Shown here piece after piece: positions 12,551 through 22,710 of a DNA stretch of 64,000 nucleotides. A model generated the notes under the pieces. The model searched no databases, was not told where the DNA came from, and worked only from the letters and a program-made list of their open reading frames with translations. How positions within the stretch are numbered: the stretch's first letter is position 1; every line of letters starts with the position of its first letter. Origin of the DNA: Pontederia crassipes. Its lineage: Eukaryota; Streptophyta; Magnoliopsida; Commelinales; Pontederiaceae. A program made the translations under genes and the position numbers. The DNA lies in NCBI GenBank assembly GCA_030549335.1, contig CM060192.1, positions 20,898,157 to 20,962,156 of the forward strand, in the 5' to 3' direction.

Positions 12551-12835
12551 ATAAATTATACGATTGGTCCCCCAATTTTAAGACGTTTTCAAATTAGTCC
12601 CCCGACTTTAATTTATAATCAGAACGTCCTTCATCTTTAATTTTCTTTCACGATTAATCCTCCTGACCGATGATCGTAAGTTTCTCGATTGCCTTGCATA
12701 CGTGGTCGTCTTTCTTTCTCATTCACGTCAGTTTAAGTCGTCCACGTCATTATAAAAATTTTAAAAAATAAAATCTTTAAGTGGGGTCGTCCATAGCATT
12801 ATAAAAATTAAAAAAAAAATAAAAAAAGGTGGGTC
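12551..12835 (+). repeat. Left terminal inverted repeat of the long-TIR element
   Basis: About 285 bp, AT-rich, roughly 75-80% identical by eye to the reverse complement of 13962-14245. Confidence 0.85.
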
Positions 12836-12951
12836 AGCCCGAGGGGGCCGATGCCCCTTTTGCGATCGTAGACGGGAGTGGCAGCCCCCCCCCCCCTCAT
12901 CCTAATCTGCGACTGCGCCGCCCCCTCCCCGCGCTTGTTGTGGGCACCATT

Positions 12952-13551
12952 TCTGGTGGACTGCACGAGCAGCGACCCGGCCCTAGCGCGGAAGATCATG
13001 ACGGAGGTGGCGGCCAAGGGCTTCTGGGCCGGGACGCGTCAGTCTCCGACGGAGACGTGAGCGCCAGGGACGGGAAGTTGGTGATCTTCTCCGGCAGGGA
13101 CGAAGGGGTGGTCGGGTGGCTCTAGGAAAGTGACGTGGATGGGTCCGCTGGGGAGCGGGCAGAGCAGCAAGATCGTGAACCAGATCATGATCGGAGGCAG
13201 CCTCATGGGACTGAGTGAGGCGATGGTCTTCATCGAGAAGGCGGGGTTGGACGTGGCAGCGTTCCTAGACGTAGTGGGTGGCGGGGTCGAAGGCGATGGA
13301 GATCTTCGACGGACGGATGGTGTGGAGGGACTTCGCGCAGGGAGGGTTCATGGAGTACATAGTGAAGGACCTGGGAATGGGACTGCGAGAGGCGACGTGG
13401 TGTTGCCGGAGGCGGCGTTGTGCCAGCAGTTGTGTTTGTTGATGGTGGTGAACGGGGATGGGAAGCTGGGCAGTCAGGGCATGATCACCATCATCGAGAG
13501 GATGAATGGGAAGTCTGTAGATCGAAATTACACGAGATTTTACAATGCGTA
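12952..13551 (+). pseudogene. 3-hydroxyisobutyrate dehydrogenase-like pseudogene inside the TIR element
   Basis: Pieces of a beta-hydroxyacid dehydrogenase of the plant HIBADH-like type appear in changing frames without introns. In order these are FLVDCTSSDPALARKI (12950-13000), GDVSARDGKLVIFSG (13051-13095), the hinge-helix block KIVNQIMIGGSLMGLSEAMV with FIEKAGLDVAAFLDVV (13170-13270), MEIFDGRMVWRDFAQGGF (13297-13350, other frame), YIVKDLGMGLRE (13357-13393), and the C-terminus LCLLMVVNGDGKLGSQ (13430-13480). The KIVNQ segment includes the catalytic Lys/Asn region of the family. The N-terminal Rossmann part (GxGxxG) is absent. At least three frameshifts exclude a normal product. The following 13552-13735 may be captured 3' untranslated sequence. 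Glyoxylate/succinic-semialdehyde reductases are related, but the C-terminus fits the HIBADH-like group better. Confidence 0.82.
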
Positions 13552-13739
13552 AAAATGCAGGTACGGTTACTGTGATAGTGTTGGTCGTTTGCTGTAAAGT
13601 ATTCTTGCATCAAAGTGTTTTTTTTCTTTGAAAAGATTCTGCTAGCAGTGTGAACTGTGAAGAGAACATGTTCTCTTATGTTTCTGTTCATGTTAAGGTT
13701 CGCTTCAACTAAATTTTATGTTTTTATATTCGTTATTTG

Positions 13740-13961
13740 TCTGGAGATAATGACAAGGAGGATGCGCTGCCCCCCTCATTCTCCCTCGCCATCGGTGAGG
13801 GAGAAGGAGGGTGGCGGTGCCCCCCTGTAGTCGTAGAGGAGGATGAGGAGGGCCGTCGTCCCCTCGTTCTCCCTCGCCATCGGTGAGGGAGAAGGAGGGG
13901 GGCTACCTCTCCCCTCTGCGAATCTTCAGCGCCGGCTAGATGGCGCGGCGAGATTCGCAAA
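13740..13961. other. GC-rich core segment with internal hairpins
   Basis: The sequence ctccctcgccatcggtgagg followed by gagaagg occurs twice (13783-13809 and 13869-13895). Each occurrence is itself an inverted repeat (ctccctcgcc...ggtgagggag). Similar GC-rich, hairpin-rich cores lie between the TIRs of the elements at 14571 and 44031. Confidence 0.7.
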
Positions 13962-14245
13962 GGGGGCCCCACCTTTTTATTTTTTAATATTTTTATAATG
14001 ATGTGGATGACCCCACTTAAAGATTTTATTTTTAAATTTTTTTTAATGGCATGAATGACTTAAATTGACATGGATGAGAGAGAAAGGCGGCTATGTATGC
14101 AAGGAAATCGAAAAACTTATGATCACCTGTTGGAGGACTAATCGTGCAAGAAAATCAAAGATGAATGATTTTCTTATTACAAATTGAAGTTGGGGGCCGA
14201 TTTGAAAATGACTTAAAGTTGGGGACTAATCGTGTAATTTACCCT
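13962..14245 (-). repeat. Right terminal inverted repeat of the long-TIR element
   Basis: This is the inverted counterpart of 12551-12835 and ends ...cgtgtaatttaccct. Confidence 0.85.
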
Positions 14246-14561
14246 AATAATACTATCCAATTCCTAGAATTTAATTTTTTATATATCTTCTGAAAACTCA
14301 ATTATAATTCATTGTACACATTATGTAAGTTATTCATCAGATATGAATTATGTACATACATTTTATTTATCGGTCATCGATCGCCTCACCATGGACATAT
14401 TATATTCTACTAATTCTGTATGAATTATCTCAATATTCCTATATTATTAACAATCACTTATGTCAATATTCCTAATGAAATATCAGCATAGTGAATAATC
14501 AAACATTATATAAATAATAATATGATTAACAATAAGTAGTTAACAATTAATAATGATAATA

Positions 14562-14570
14562 TAATTAATT
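14562..14570. repeat. Target duplication, left copy
   Basis: The 9-bp sequence taattaatt recurs at 15427-15435 on the far side of the element. A 9-bp duplication is typical for Mutator-like elements. The AT-rich context makes chance agreement possible. Confidence 0.65.
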
Positions 14571-15426
14571 AGGGTAAATTACGTTAAATATTCTCTAACT
14601 TTAATCATTTTCTCAGCATTACCCTCCAACTTCACTTTTATAACAAATGCTCTTTTAACTTGTTTCACCAAAGCTCTTTTCACCGGTTATAAGCCGTTTC
14701 CAGGTCGCACCGCTAACATGACGCTGACATGACACATTCTCTCTCCTCCACATAAATATTTGTCAACGTGAAAATAATAAAATAATAATTTAAAAAATGA
14801 CATGTTACCAATTAGAGCTTCAAGAAGGCACAAGTCCCCCCCTGCAAGAGGAAGATGGGGGGCCTCGCCCATCTCTGATCTCCGCCAGAGGTCTCACATG
14901 GGGGCGAGGCCCCCTCCCTCTTTGCCGGCCCACGGGAGGAAGGGGAGCCTACGCTCCTCACCCCCCACAACTCTCCTTGGCACACACAAAGAAGGGAGGG
15001 GGCTCGCCCCCTTCTGGCAACTATCGGCACGTGCGGGAGACCCCTTCTCTACACGCGCCAACAGAGAAAGGGTGGGCTCACCCCCCTCCGACGACCACCA
15101 GTGCACAGCCGACAGAGAAGAGGGGCCTTGCCCCCTCCGGCGATCGGTGGTCGCATGCTCTCTGCTCTTCGACTTGCGTGACATTTTTTAAATTTTTTAA
15201 TTATTTTTTTAAGTTTGCGTGGCCATGCCATGTCAGACAAGTGTCTGCGCGGAGGAGAGAAAATGACGCCACGTCAACTATGCGACCGGGGAACGAGCAA
15301 TCGGCGGTGAAAAAGACATTCGGCGCAATGAGTAAAAAAGATGTAGGACATTCTTATTACAAATTAAAGTTGGATGGTAACGTTGAGCAAATGTCAAAGT
15401 TGGAGGGCATTCAGTGTAATTTGTCC
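14571..15426. mobile_element. Non-autonomous long-TIR element (Mutator-like), 856 bp
   Basis: TIRs of about 230 bp (14571-14800 and 15190-15426) face each other; the left starts agggtaaattac and the right ends gtaatttgtcc. Shared inverted blocks include 'ccctccaactt' and 'tttgtaataagaatgt'-like sequence. The 390-bp core (14810-15185) is GC-rich low-complexity DNA with repeated gggggcgaggcccc-like motifs. Its open frames have no recognisable domain and are probably compositional. The TIR outer 100 bp resemble those of the element at 12551-14245. Confidence 0.82.
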
Positions 15427-15435
15427 TAATTAATT
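15427..15435. repeat. Target duplication, right copy
   Basis: taattaatt, identical to 14562-14570. Confidence 0.65.
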
Positions 15436-15949
15436 TTACTAATTATTCATACCATTTACTTAATGATGATCAATCAATTTACTTCAATTATAAATTATTG
15501 TTAATCAAGTACAATCGTGATCACTAAACGTCTTATTTAATAATTATCAATCATAAAGATCCAATTATTAATTGATTACTAATTTTCAATTATCTATCAA
15601 CCAAATTGCTATAAAAAAATTAACAATTTAATCCACCAACCATATATATTATAATATAATTGTCAATATCATACAATTTATAATGAAATTATCAATTAGC
15701 CAATTAATTTTACTTATTCTTCAATCATAAGGGATGCAATACAATTATCAACAGTAAAGGTTGTCATATAGTTATTCAATTATTTTTTAATCTTTGGAGT
15801 TATTCATGCAATCATGATCTCTCTTATTCATGCAATACAATTGTCAATACTATAAATATTACAATATGTAAAATATGAAAACCCGTGATTTTTAACTTTT
15901 ATCTTATTTATAAAAAAAGGTTTATGCTTATCAATTATTCATTTGGGTG
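15436..15949. other. AT-rich intergenic DNA
   Basis: About 80% AT, with many taatta/tcaatca words and no gene. Similar DNA continues after the organelle insertion (28300-28510), so the insertion interrupted one AT-rich tract. Confidence 0.6.
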
Positions 15950-16990
15950 ACTTGTGAATTTGAGATACAATCATAGGAACACAAGTTCCCACTTGAACCG
16001 GACGAGCAGCTTGCTCCTCGGAACCTATATGACCTACTGGCTTATGATGCGATTTCCTACTCCGAAAGCTGTCGACCCACCACCCAGGTGAAAGAAATGT
16101 TGAATCTGCTATATCATTTCTTTCTTTTTCCAATGAATGTTGGCTTGAGTAACGCAAACATTGGTGAGAATCCAATGCCCCGAAAACCTAAGGGTTCCTC
16201 CGCAAGGTTCGTCCACGGAGGGTGTTAGCTCGCTCGGGCTGTGTTCCGAGAGTTCATCGGAAGCGGGAACTCGAAATAGGGGCAAGCAGCATCGGAAGCA
16301 GGAACTCGAAACCAGAGCCCCCATGGATTGATACGGAACCCCCCAGACCCAGTTGTCGATCCGCCAGCACCATAAAGCGGGTACCGAGGCATTTTTATTA
16401 CATTCCAATTCCTTCCCGATACCTCTCAAGGAAAAACCGAATTGGATCATTGTAATGGCATGTACAGCCCCTTGTTCTGCATCTGCCCCTTAGCCTACAC
16501 CCTTGCTGGAACTCTCCGAGCACCTGGATAACCACTGTGCTAAACTTCTAAAACCAACGCTCGAGGGAGACCATAGATCGCTTTGCGTTGCCTCTTCGCT
16601 TAGTGCACTCGGAACAGAGCTTTAAGTAAGATGTTTGTGGAACATCTCTATAGCTTGCCCTACCAAATTGGATCAAAAATTGACGGGTTGGTGTACAGGC
16701 CCACCACGCTTCACGCCTGCGGCGTTTTCGCCAGATGGTCTTTGCCAGTAGTGCCATCCTCCCCGCAGGCTGTCTGTATGGGTCCTAAATTCCAAGAAAT
16801 TGTATCTTCTACCAAGACATTCATTCACTCAATACAAAATCTCTTGGGCGAAACAGAGGATATCTCAATCGGGGGAGAAAACGGGGTACTTATCGAGTAT
16901 AGAATAGATTTGCTTCCCTTTGTTCTTACGAACAGAATTGTTCCATTATTTTCAATGGAACTACTAAACTATAAGAAAATTAAGTATAAG

Positions 16991-17054
16991 AATCCCCTAC
17001 AGTAGTTCGTCTTGGCCCAGATCTAGAACTACCCTCAACGCTTTGTGTAGCCAT
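16991..17054 (-). pseudogene. psbH: psbH 5' fragment (plastid origin)
   Basis: The minus strand reads MATQSVEGSSRSGPRRTTV, the N-terminus of the photosystem II phosphoprotein PsbH, including the phosphorylated-Thr region. It then leaves the family after about 20 residues. It is fused directly downstream of a ccmC fragment in the same frame. Confidence 0.85.
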
Positions 17055-17211
17055 AAATCCAGGTTGATGCAATGTATTCCACCAGTTGACTGGAGACTTG
17101 ATTATTGGTATATCGATCGGTCCAGCACGGATTGAAATAGGAGCCGGTTCGACAGGAAGCTTTTGAAAACGCAGTGCACCCAGGTAAATAAGGAACAAGA
17201 TGAATACAGAA
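17055..17211 (-). pseudogene. ccmC: ccmC internal fragment (mitochondrial)
   Basis: The minus strand reads SVFILFLIYLGALRFQKLP, then IRAGPIDIPIIKSPVNWWN and TLHQPG, which is the helix and loop in the middle of mitochondrial CcmC (haem delivery for cytochrome c maturation). The fragment begins beside trnH and ends at the psbH start. Both ends are abrupt joins. Confidence 0.88.
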
Positions 17212-17212
17212 G

Positions 17213-17288
17213 GGCGGATGTAGCCAAGTGGATCAAGGCAGTGGATTGTGAATCCACCATGCGCGGGTTCAATTCCCGTCGTTCGCCC
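17213..17288 (+). tRNA. trnH-GUG: tRNA-His (GUG), plastid-type
   Basis: The sequence folds as a complete tRNA: acceptor GGCGGAT pairs with GTTCGCC, the anticodon loop TTGTGAA gives GTG, and the T-arm is CGGGTTCAATTCCCG. It matches the plastid trnH-GUG, which is also the functional tRNA-His gene in many plant mitochondria. In this nuclear insertion it is probably not expressed as an organelle tRNA. Confidence 0.93.
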
Positions 17289-17374
17289 ATCCAAAAATAA
17301 CTCGGCTTCGACTTCGTCGAGTTGAGTTAAAGACAGACTACTAAGGAAAGAAGAGAGCCAAGCTTCGGGAATCA

Positions 17375-17626
<252 letters not shown>

Positions 17627-17900
17627 TCAACCATTGCTAAAGCGAAGTATTTTCATGTTTTTATTAAAAACAATACAATTCAGTGCTTCGCTCCTTGAAG
17701 ATTGAAGCCGGAGATCTCTTGCCCATAAACTTTCCTGCCTCATATGAGAATGGAAAACTGGAGCATTTTCTGCATCCGAGCTCGAAGAAGGAAGAGATAA
17801 GAAGGCCCTATGGAGAATGTGGTCAGAAATCCATAATAGCCTCAACCCCCTAAATAGGAAGAGGGGTACTTGACTAATAGGGGGCAATTGCATCGCACCT

Positions 17901-18125
17901 GATCCACTTTTTGGGGAATATGAGTCGAAGCAATAACAAGAATATTTCTAGTGGAATATCTTTCACAATCTCTGGAGAGATAGTTCTCTAATAGACCGAG
18001 GGATAAGTAATTCGACTCAGTCACATACAGATCATGAATGTTTGGAATCCATATTATGCAAGGAGACATTGCTTTTGCTAATTCGAATTGAAGGGTGATA
18101 TCAAATCGGTCTATTTTCGGCGTCC
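17901..18125 (-). pseudogene. ycf2: ycf2 fragment (plastid origin)
   Basis: The minus strand reads [29 protein letters not shown] and [15 protein letters not shown], which belong to the AAA-like ATPase region of Ycf2 (Walker B area). The reading diverges right after KVD at 17901. A second short copy of its last part is at 20895-20938. Confidence 0.88.
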
Positions 18126-18528
18126 GGGACACAGAATAAGACCACTTAGATCGGAATAAGCCTGTCTCTTTTGGTCTTCACTTGTCTGCTTTCGTTCCAC
18201 TCCTTTCCAACTCATTTCTTCGGTCTCCTGGCACCACCGATTCTGCAATTGCTGCCGAAATGGGGCAACTGCTTACTTATCTTATCTTATGATATGGGAT
18301 AAAAGTTAGGAATCAACTTATGTAATTTAGTCGATCCACTAAAGTATTGAGCAGCGGTGTAGCATCAGATCCCAAAGATAGTGAATCTTGTCTTTCGTCT
18401 TTCGCGTGTTGAAACTCAGGTGTGAAAAGTGAGGAATTACTGGTTAGATTGCTGACTTGGAAGCTTTACGTCACGAAAGAGAACGATTTCTTTGCGGAAT
18501 TGGTTCCAGGGGGAGACAATCTTTTTAG

Positions 18529-18742
<214 letters not shown>

Positions 18743-20046
18743 TGGCCAAAAAAGCGCTTGGGCGCTCTACATATGTCCATCTGATACATATCGATTTCTT
18801 TCAGATGGATCCAGAATAGATAGATATCTTGTCTCATCAATAGATAGAAAAAGGGGTTGTTAGAACCAGGCAAGGCGCGGGAAGAGAATGCGAGATTGAA
18901 TAATCGAGAAAACGGAAAGCGCGCTCCGGCGGACGGACAAGCGTCCGCTACTTTTCATCCATCTTCTTCAACACCCTATTTTTGCTACAGAGTCAAAGTC
19001 TACCAAACTGTTCGAGGGGGCTAGCGGCGAAGCCGGTAGATTTGTTTAATCTCATTATCCATCCGGAAAGAGGAAAAAACGGAGTCTTTGTCTAAAGAAA
19101 TGCGTTGAGAAACGGCAGATGTATAGAACCTTTCAACGAGATAGTGCTTTTTCAAATCTCCAAATACCAAATACGTTCTCTCTGTGACCCACGTAAAGAA
19201 AAAAAGGTTCTACCTATCCCTTTTCACGCAAAAGGGAAAAATGAATTTCTCAATTCATCGGAGATTCTTTGATAGCATGCTTGACTTACCACCATTGCTT
19301 TCTGAACCTAACCCTTAGAACTCCCTCCATCTAATTCTCTTTCTCTAACCGTATGTCTAGTGGCTAGAGCAAAGAATCCGCTTTAGCCCCAATTCCGGAT
19401 CAAATGGTTGAACCTTTGGAGATCCGAAAGAAGGGCATGGAGATCTTGCCTGCCCATGGATTCAGCAGCAGTTCGAATAGCTGAACGGTCACAAGTAAGC
19501 TATCGAATGGAGGGCTGTCAGAGGTGGGCATGGGCTGCGTCTGTTCTGGAAGACAGAGTGAAGCTCTAACTAGAGATGAGATAAAGCGAGTCATGATGGA
19601 ATGTCCCATACCATCCCAAGTCGTAAGCGACAACATGCCCCATCTGTCATAGCCAACTCGTTTGCCCCTCCCATGGGGTGACACGGGGACGTAAAGTAAA
19701 AAAAGGGGCCTCACTAATGGAATCAACCTCGTGCTTCCAAGGCTTAATAAACTGCGTCATAAACTTTGTATCGAGAAATCCCACTCTCTTTCTTCTTCTT
19801 GTTCTTGGCAAAGCTATTCTTCAATTGTTGATAACAAGCCGTTTATCACTCCCTAGGTTTCTCGCCGTGGAGAGCACCTTTGGGACATCCAATCATTGAT
19901 AAGACCAGTAAGCATGCCTATTGTTCAAAGCGGGATAATTCTCTTTTTGAATGGACTACTGTGTCAGTACAACAAGGTAGACTAGTTCTAATAAATTTTT
20001 ATTTTAAATTTTTGCGCTTTGCCTTACCTATGATGCGAAGAATTGA

Positions 20047-20265
<219 letters not shown>

Positions 20266-20614
20266 TAGAGTCAATAATTTTCTATGAGGAACTACTGAAC
20301 TCAATCACTTGCTGCTGCCCCCTTCGGGCAATACGGTATTGCAGAAATGTCTGCGATCGAGTAAATAGCTCTACGAACGAATGGATCGGATCGAATTGGA
20401 AAATGGAAAGATTTGTACAAGTTATACGTTTCGTCACCGTTAAAGCCCTTATCATAGATTACCAGTAGTCCCTTCAAATGTGGTCAACTTTTCCCTCGCC
20501 CAACCGCTCCGCCCCTCTATCACGTAAGACGCGCATACTCTTCAATCATTTGGGTGGGATGAACCAAATCATCAATAGTAGCAAAAGATGAATTGGACAT
20601 AATTCAAGCGAGTT

Positions 20615-20790
20615 TGAGAAAACTCCAAGCAGCGGCGCGCTCCGGCTTTCGAGCCGCGCTCCGGCTTTCGAGCGCTCCCTAGCGCGTGGAGGCAGAGAGC
20701 AGCGAGTTTAAGAAAACTCCGAGCAGCGATAAAACGGAGCCCTAGCGCGCTCCGACTTTAGAGTCGGCCTAGCGCGCTCCGGCTTTCTTC
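20615..20790. repeat. GC-rich subrepeats
   Basis: The word gcgctccggctttcgag and variants recur at least four times, and agcgagttt(g/a)agaaaactcc recurs twice, as an irregular direct-repeat cluster. Such clusters are common in plant mitochondrial intergenic DNA. Confidence 0.7.
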
Positions 20791-20894
20791 TTTTTTATCA
20801 ATAAAAACCCCTTCCCAAACTGTACAAGCTTCTTCCAAAGCATACGGCTTTCTAGATGTATATGATGATATCTGGACAGATGGATCTTATATGA

Positions 20895-20938
20895 ATCCAC
20901 TTTTTGGGGAATATGAGTCGAAGCAATAACAAGAATCT
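20895..20938 (-). pseudogene. ycf2: Second short ycf2 copy
   Basis: The minus strand repeats [14 protein letters not shown], identical in protein to the end of the fragment at 17901-18125. It suggests a duplicated or recombined plastid piece within the mitochondrial source. Confidence 0.75.
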
Positions 20939-20942
20939 TGTT

Positions 20943-21098
20943 GAAGAGATGAAATAGAACCAAGGTCTATCTTTTTTATCAGAGGTTGAATCGATCATCA
21001 GAAGAAGAATTAGGCCAAAAATTAGGATACATTCTGGGAAAATGAAAAATTCTCGTAGAATCGAGAATGAAGTTTTCATTCTGTACATGCCAGATCAT
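20943..21098 (-). pseudogene. ndhB: ndhB 5' fragment (plastid origin)
   Basis: The minus strand begins at the natural start ([16 protein letters not shown]). It then shifts frame at a small deletion and continues as [20 protein letters not shown], followed by a degraded WFYFISST. This is the N-terminal part of the NDH subunit NdhB. Confidence 0.87.
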
Positions 21099-21570
21099 GA
21101 ATTAGTAACTGCATCCAATCTCGAGCGCTTGGATAAGCTAGTCGCCAGAAAGAAGGCCTTCTATGAGGGAAACTACGATTGACTTGATTTTCGGCAGTGA
21201 AAAAAGGAATCACATTCACCGAGTTAAATAACTACCTTTTAAGGTGACCCTGACGGTCAATTGTGAAGATTGGGGTCTTCATCATACGCCTGTTGCGCTT
21301 CTAGAACACCATCCTTTTTTCGAGAACCACCCAAGGTTCCAACTAAAAAAGCTTAGGATAGTTATAGTTATAACGTCCGGTCTTATTAGGATATATATTG
21401 GAAGTCAGTCCCCGGTTACTCGCTTTCATTTCTTCTGGAACAATCAGAAAAACTTTTTTGATTATGGATCTACTACCAGGTTGCTGCAACTATATGATTG
21501 ATCTACTCATATAGTGACTGTTTCTTGGGATCTCGACAATACGAAGCAATAAGTTGGTTATTAAACAGTT

Positions 21571-21632
21571 CTTGCAGAGTGGAACCATGCAGTACCAGAC
21601 ACGAGATAGATCTTCCAAAGAACAGACGCGAG
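21571..21632 (+). pseudogene. ycf2: ycf2 3'-region fragment (plastid origin)
   Basis: The plus strand reads LQSGTMQYQTRDRSSKEQ, a C-terminal region motif of Ycf2. It is on the opposite strand to the other ycf2 pieces. Confidence 0.8.
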
Positions 21633-21963
21633 AGATGTTTCCCCCCGCCCTCTACGAATCCATTTCTTAACCGAGACTCAGGTTAAGCTCCGTATATGGA
21701 GTTCGGAACCCAAAGGCAATCGTTGAGTGAACTGTATCTTATTCGTATTAGTTGAGGCTAGGAAAGGATCCCCTTTCCTTGGCGCGGAGTTCGTGTCAGG
21801 CCTTACAATTTCAGTCGAAGCCGATACCATACTTCCGCAACCTCTAACACAAGTTGTCGGTAACTAATCAAAGGATACTGCTATAGGTATGAGAGCAAGC
21901 CCAAAGGACGGCAAGGAAAAGTGGATCCGCTACCAACTGGAAAATGCCAAGGCCTGACTCAAA

Positions 21964-22038
21964 AGCTTGTACACACGCTTCTAAAGCCACTCGGTTAGCT
22001 ACTGCACCTGGCGCATTACCCCAAGGGTGTCCTAAAGT
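21964..22038 (-). pseudogene. rbcL: rbcL fragment (plastid origin)
   Basis: The minus strand reads [20 protein letters not shown] followed by ACVQA, the C-terminal part of the Rubisco large subunit. It is about 25 residues long with abrupt ends. Confidence 0.88.
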
Positions 22039-22087
22039 TAGGCGTTCTGGCTGAGTTATTTCAGCTCCACGGTTTCTTTCCCTTAAG

Positions 22088-22108
22088 TCAAAATTCGGGC
22101 GGTGTGTA
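22088..22108 (-). pseudogene. rrn18: Mitochondrial rrn18 3' region, part A
   Basis: The sequence attcgggcggtgtgta is the universally conserved end-of-16S-like rRNA block (reverse complement). It is interrupted by the gypsy insertion and continues at 27823. Confidence 0.85.
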
Positions 22109-22649
22109 TGTCCCGGGGGCTTCTCCCCGGGGCACGTCGAGTTATCTTATGATGTATTTCCTTTTTAACTCACTTTTGTACTTAGTTTATTTTCTAAGTG
22201 TGATGGTGGCAGTTTTGTAATTTGCACTCCTAAAAAGTGCACCCCCGGAGATGGTCCTCCACATCACACGTCGCAATTCTACCACCCGAAACGGTGGTAT
22301 ATTAGGGGAGACCCGCTAGTCCTCCCCCGAAGCGTTGTAATCATTCCTATTTACTCAACAAAGATTTCAAGCTTCCCTAAATCTAGCACCGTGCCTCAAG
22401 CGTGGGGTGGCAACCCACAAAAGAGCGTCCCAAAGCGTCCCAAGCGATCGAGCGTTACGCCGAGGTGCCCGTTTGTTCACAAACGCCTCCACCGAAGAAG
22501 CGTCCGCTCGGGACCGTGCGTCCCAAAAGTTGTGGCATTCGAAAAGTGGCATAAGCAAGCTTCCGCAAAGCGCCCAAAAGAGCTTGCCTAGACGTTGGGC
22601 ACGTCTAGGCGCCGCACGGGTCGGTCGAGCGAAAAACGACCCCGTGACA
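22109..22649 (+). repeat. 5' LTR of the gypsy element (541 bp)
   Basis: It begins TGTCCCGGGGG and ends CCCGTGACA. It appears identical by eye along its whole length to 27282-27822. Confidence 0.95.
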
Positions 22650-22652
22650 AGT

Positions 22653-22664
22653 TGGTATCAGAGC
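22653..22664 (+). promoter_or_regulatory. Primer-binding site (tRNA-Met type)
   Basis: tggtatcagagc, three bases after the 5' LTR, is the usual complement to the 3' end of initiator tRNA-Met used to start minus-strand DNA synthesis. Confidence 0.92.
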
Positions 22665-22710
22665 AGCGTTTCTGGGACCGCTCAAGTTGGCGTTCGGCGA
22701 TCAAGGTGAA

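Larger units (their letters stand above)
12551..14245. mobile_element. Long-TIR DNA element carrying a host-gene fragment (Pack-MULE-like)
   Basis: Terminal inverted repeats of about 280 bp (12551-12835 and 13962-14245) are clearly inverted copies of each other. Shared features are a start like (a/g)taaattacacgatt(a/g)gtcc, 'tttcaaat..gtcccc', 'atcataagttt.tcgat' and 'taaagattttattt' next to the GC-rich core. The flanks aatattac (12543-12550) and aataatac (14246-14253) differ at one of 8 positions and may be the target duplication. The interior is GC-rich and contains a pseudogene of a dehydrogenase. Long AT-rich TIRs plus a captured gene fit the Pack-MULE class. I see no transposase. Confidence 0.8.

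Noticed and set aside
15939..16455. Possible gene on the minus strand (113-codon frame) in the NUMT
   Set aside because: I could not match it to any mitochondrial or plastid protein. It is noted only as unnamed organelle-type DNA.
17213..17288. Functional nuclear tRNA-His gene
   Set aside because: The sequence is the plastid/mitochondrial form and lies in an organelle insertion, so nuclear function is unlikely even though the fold is intact.
20615..20790. CRISPR-like array
   Set aside because: The repeats are irregular, overlapping and lack unique spacers of constant length. They are mitochondrial-style direct repeats.
22687..22710. Start of gag eight codons upstream of the ATG
   Set aside because: Position 22687 is a TTG codon, not an ATG. 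The first ATG in frame is at 22711.
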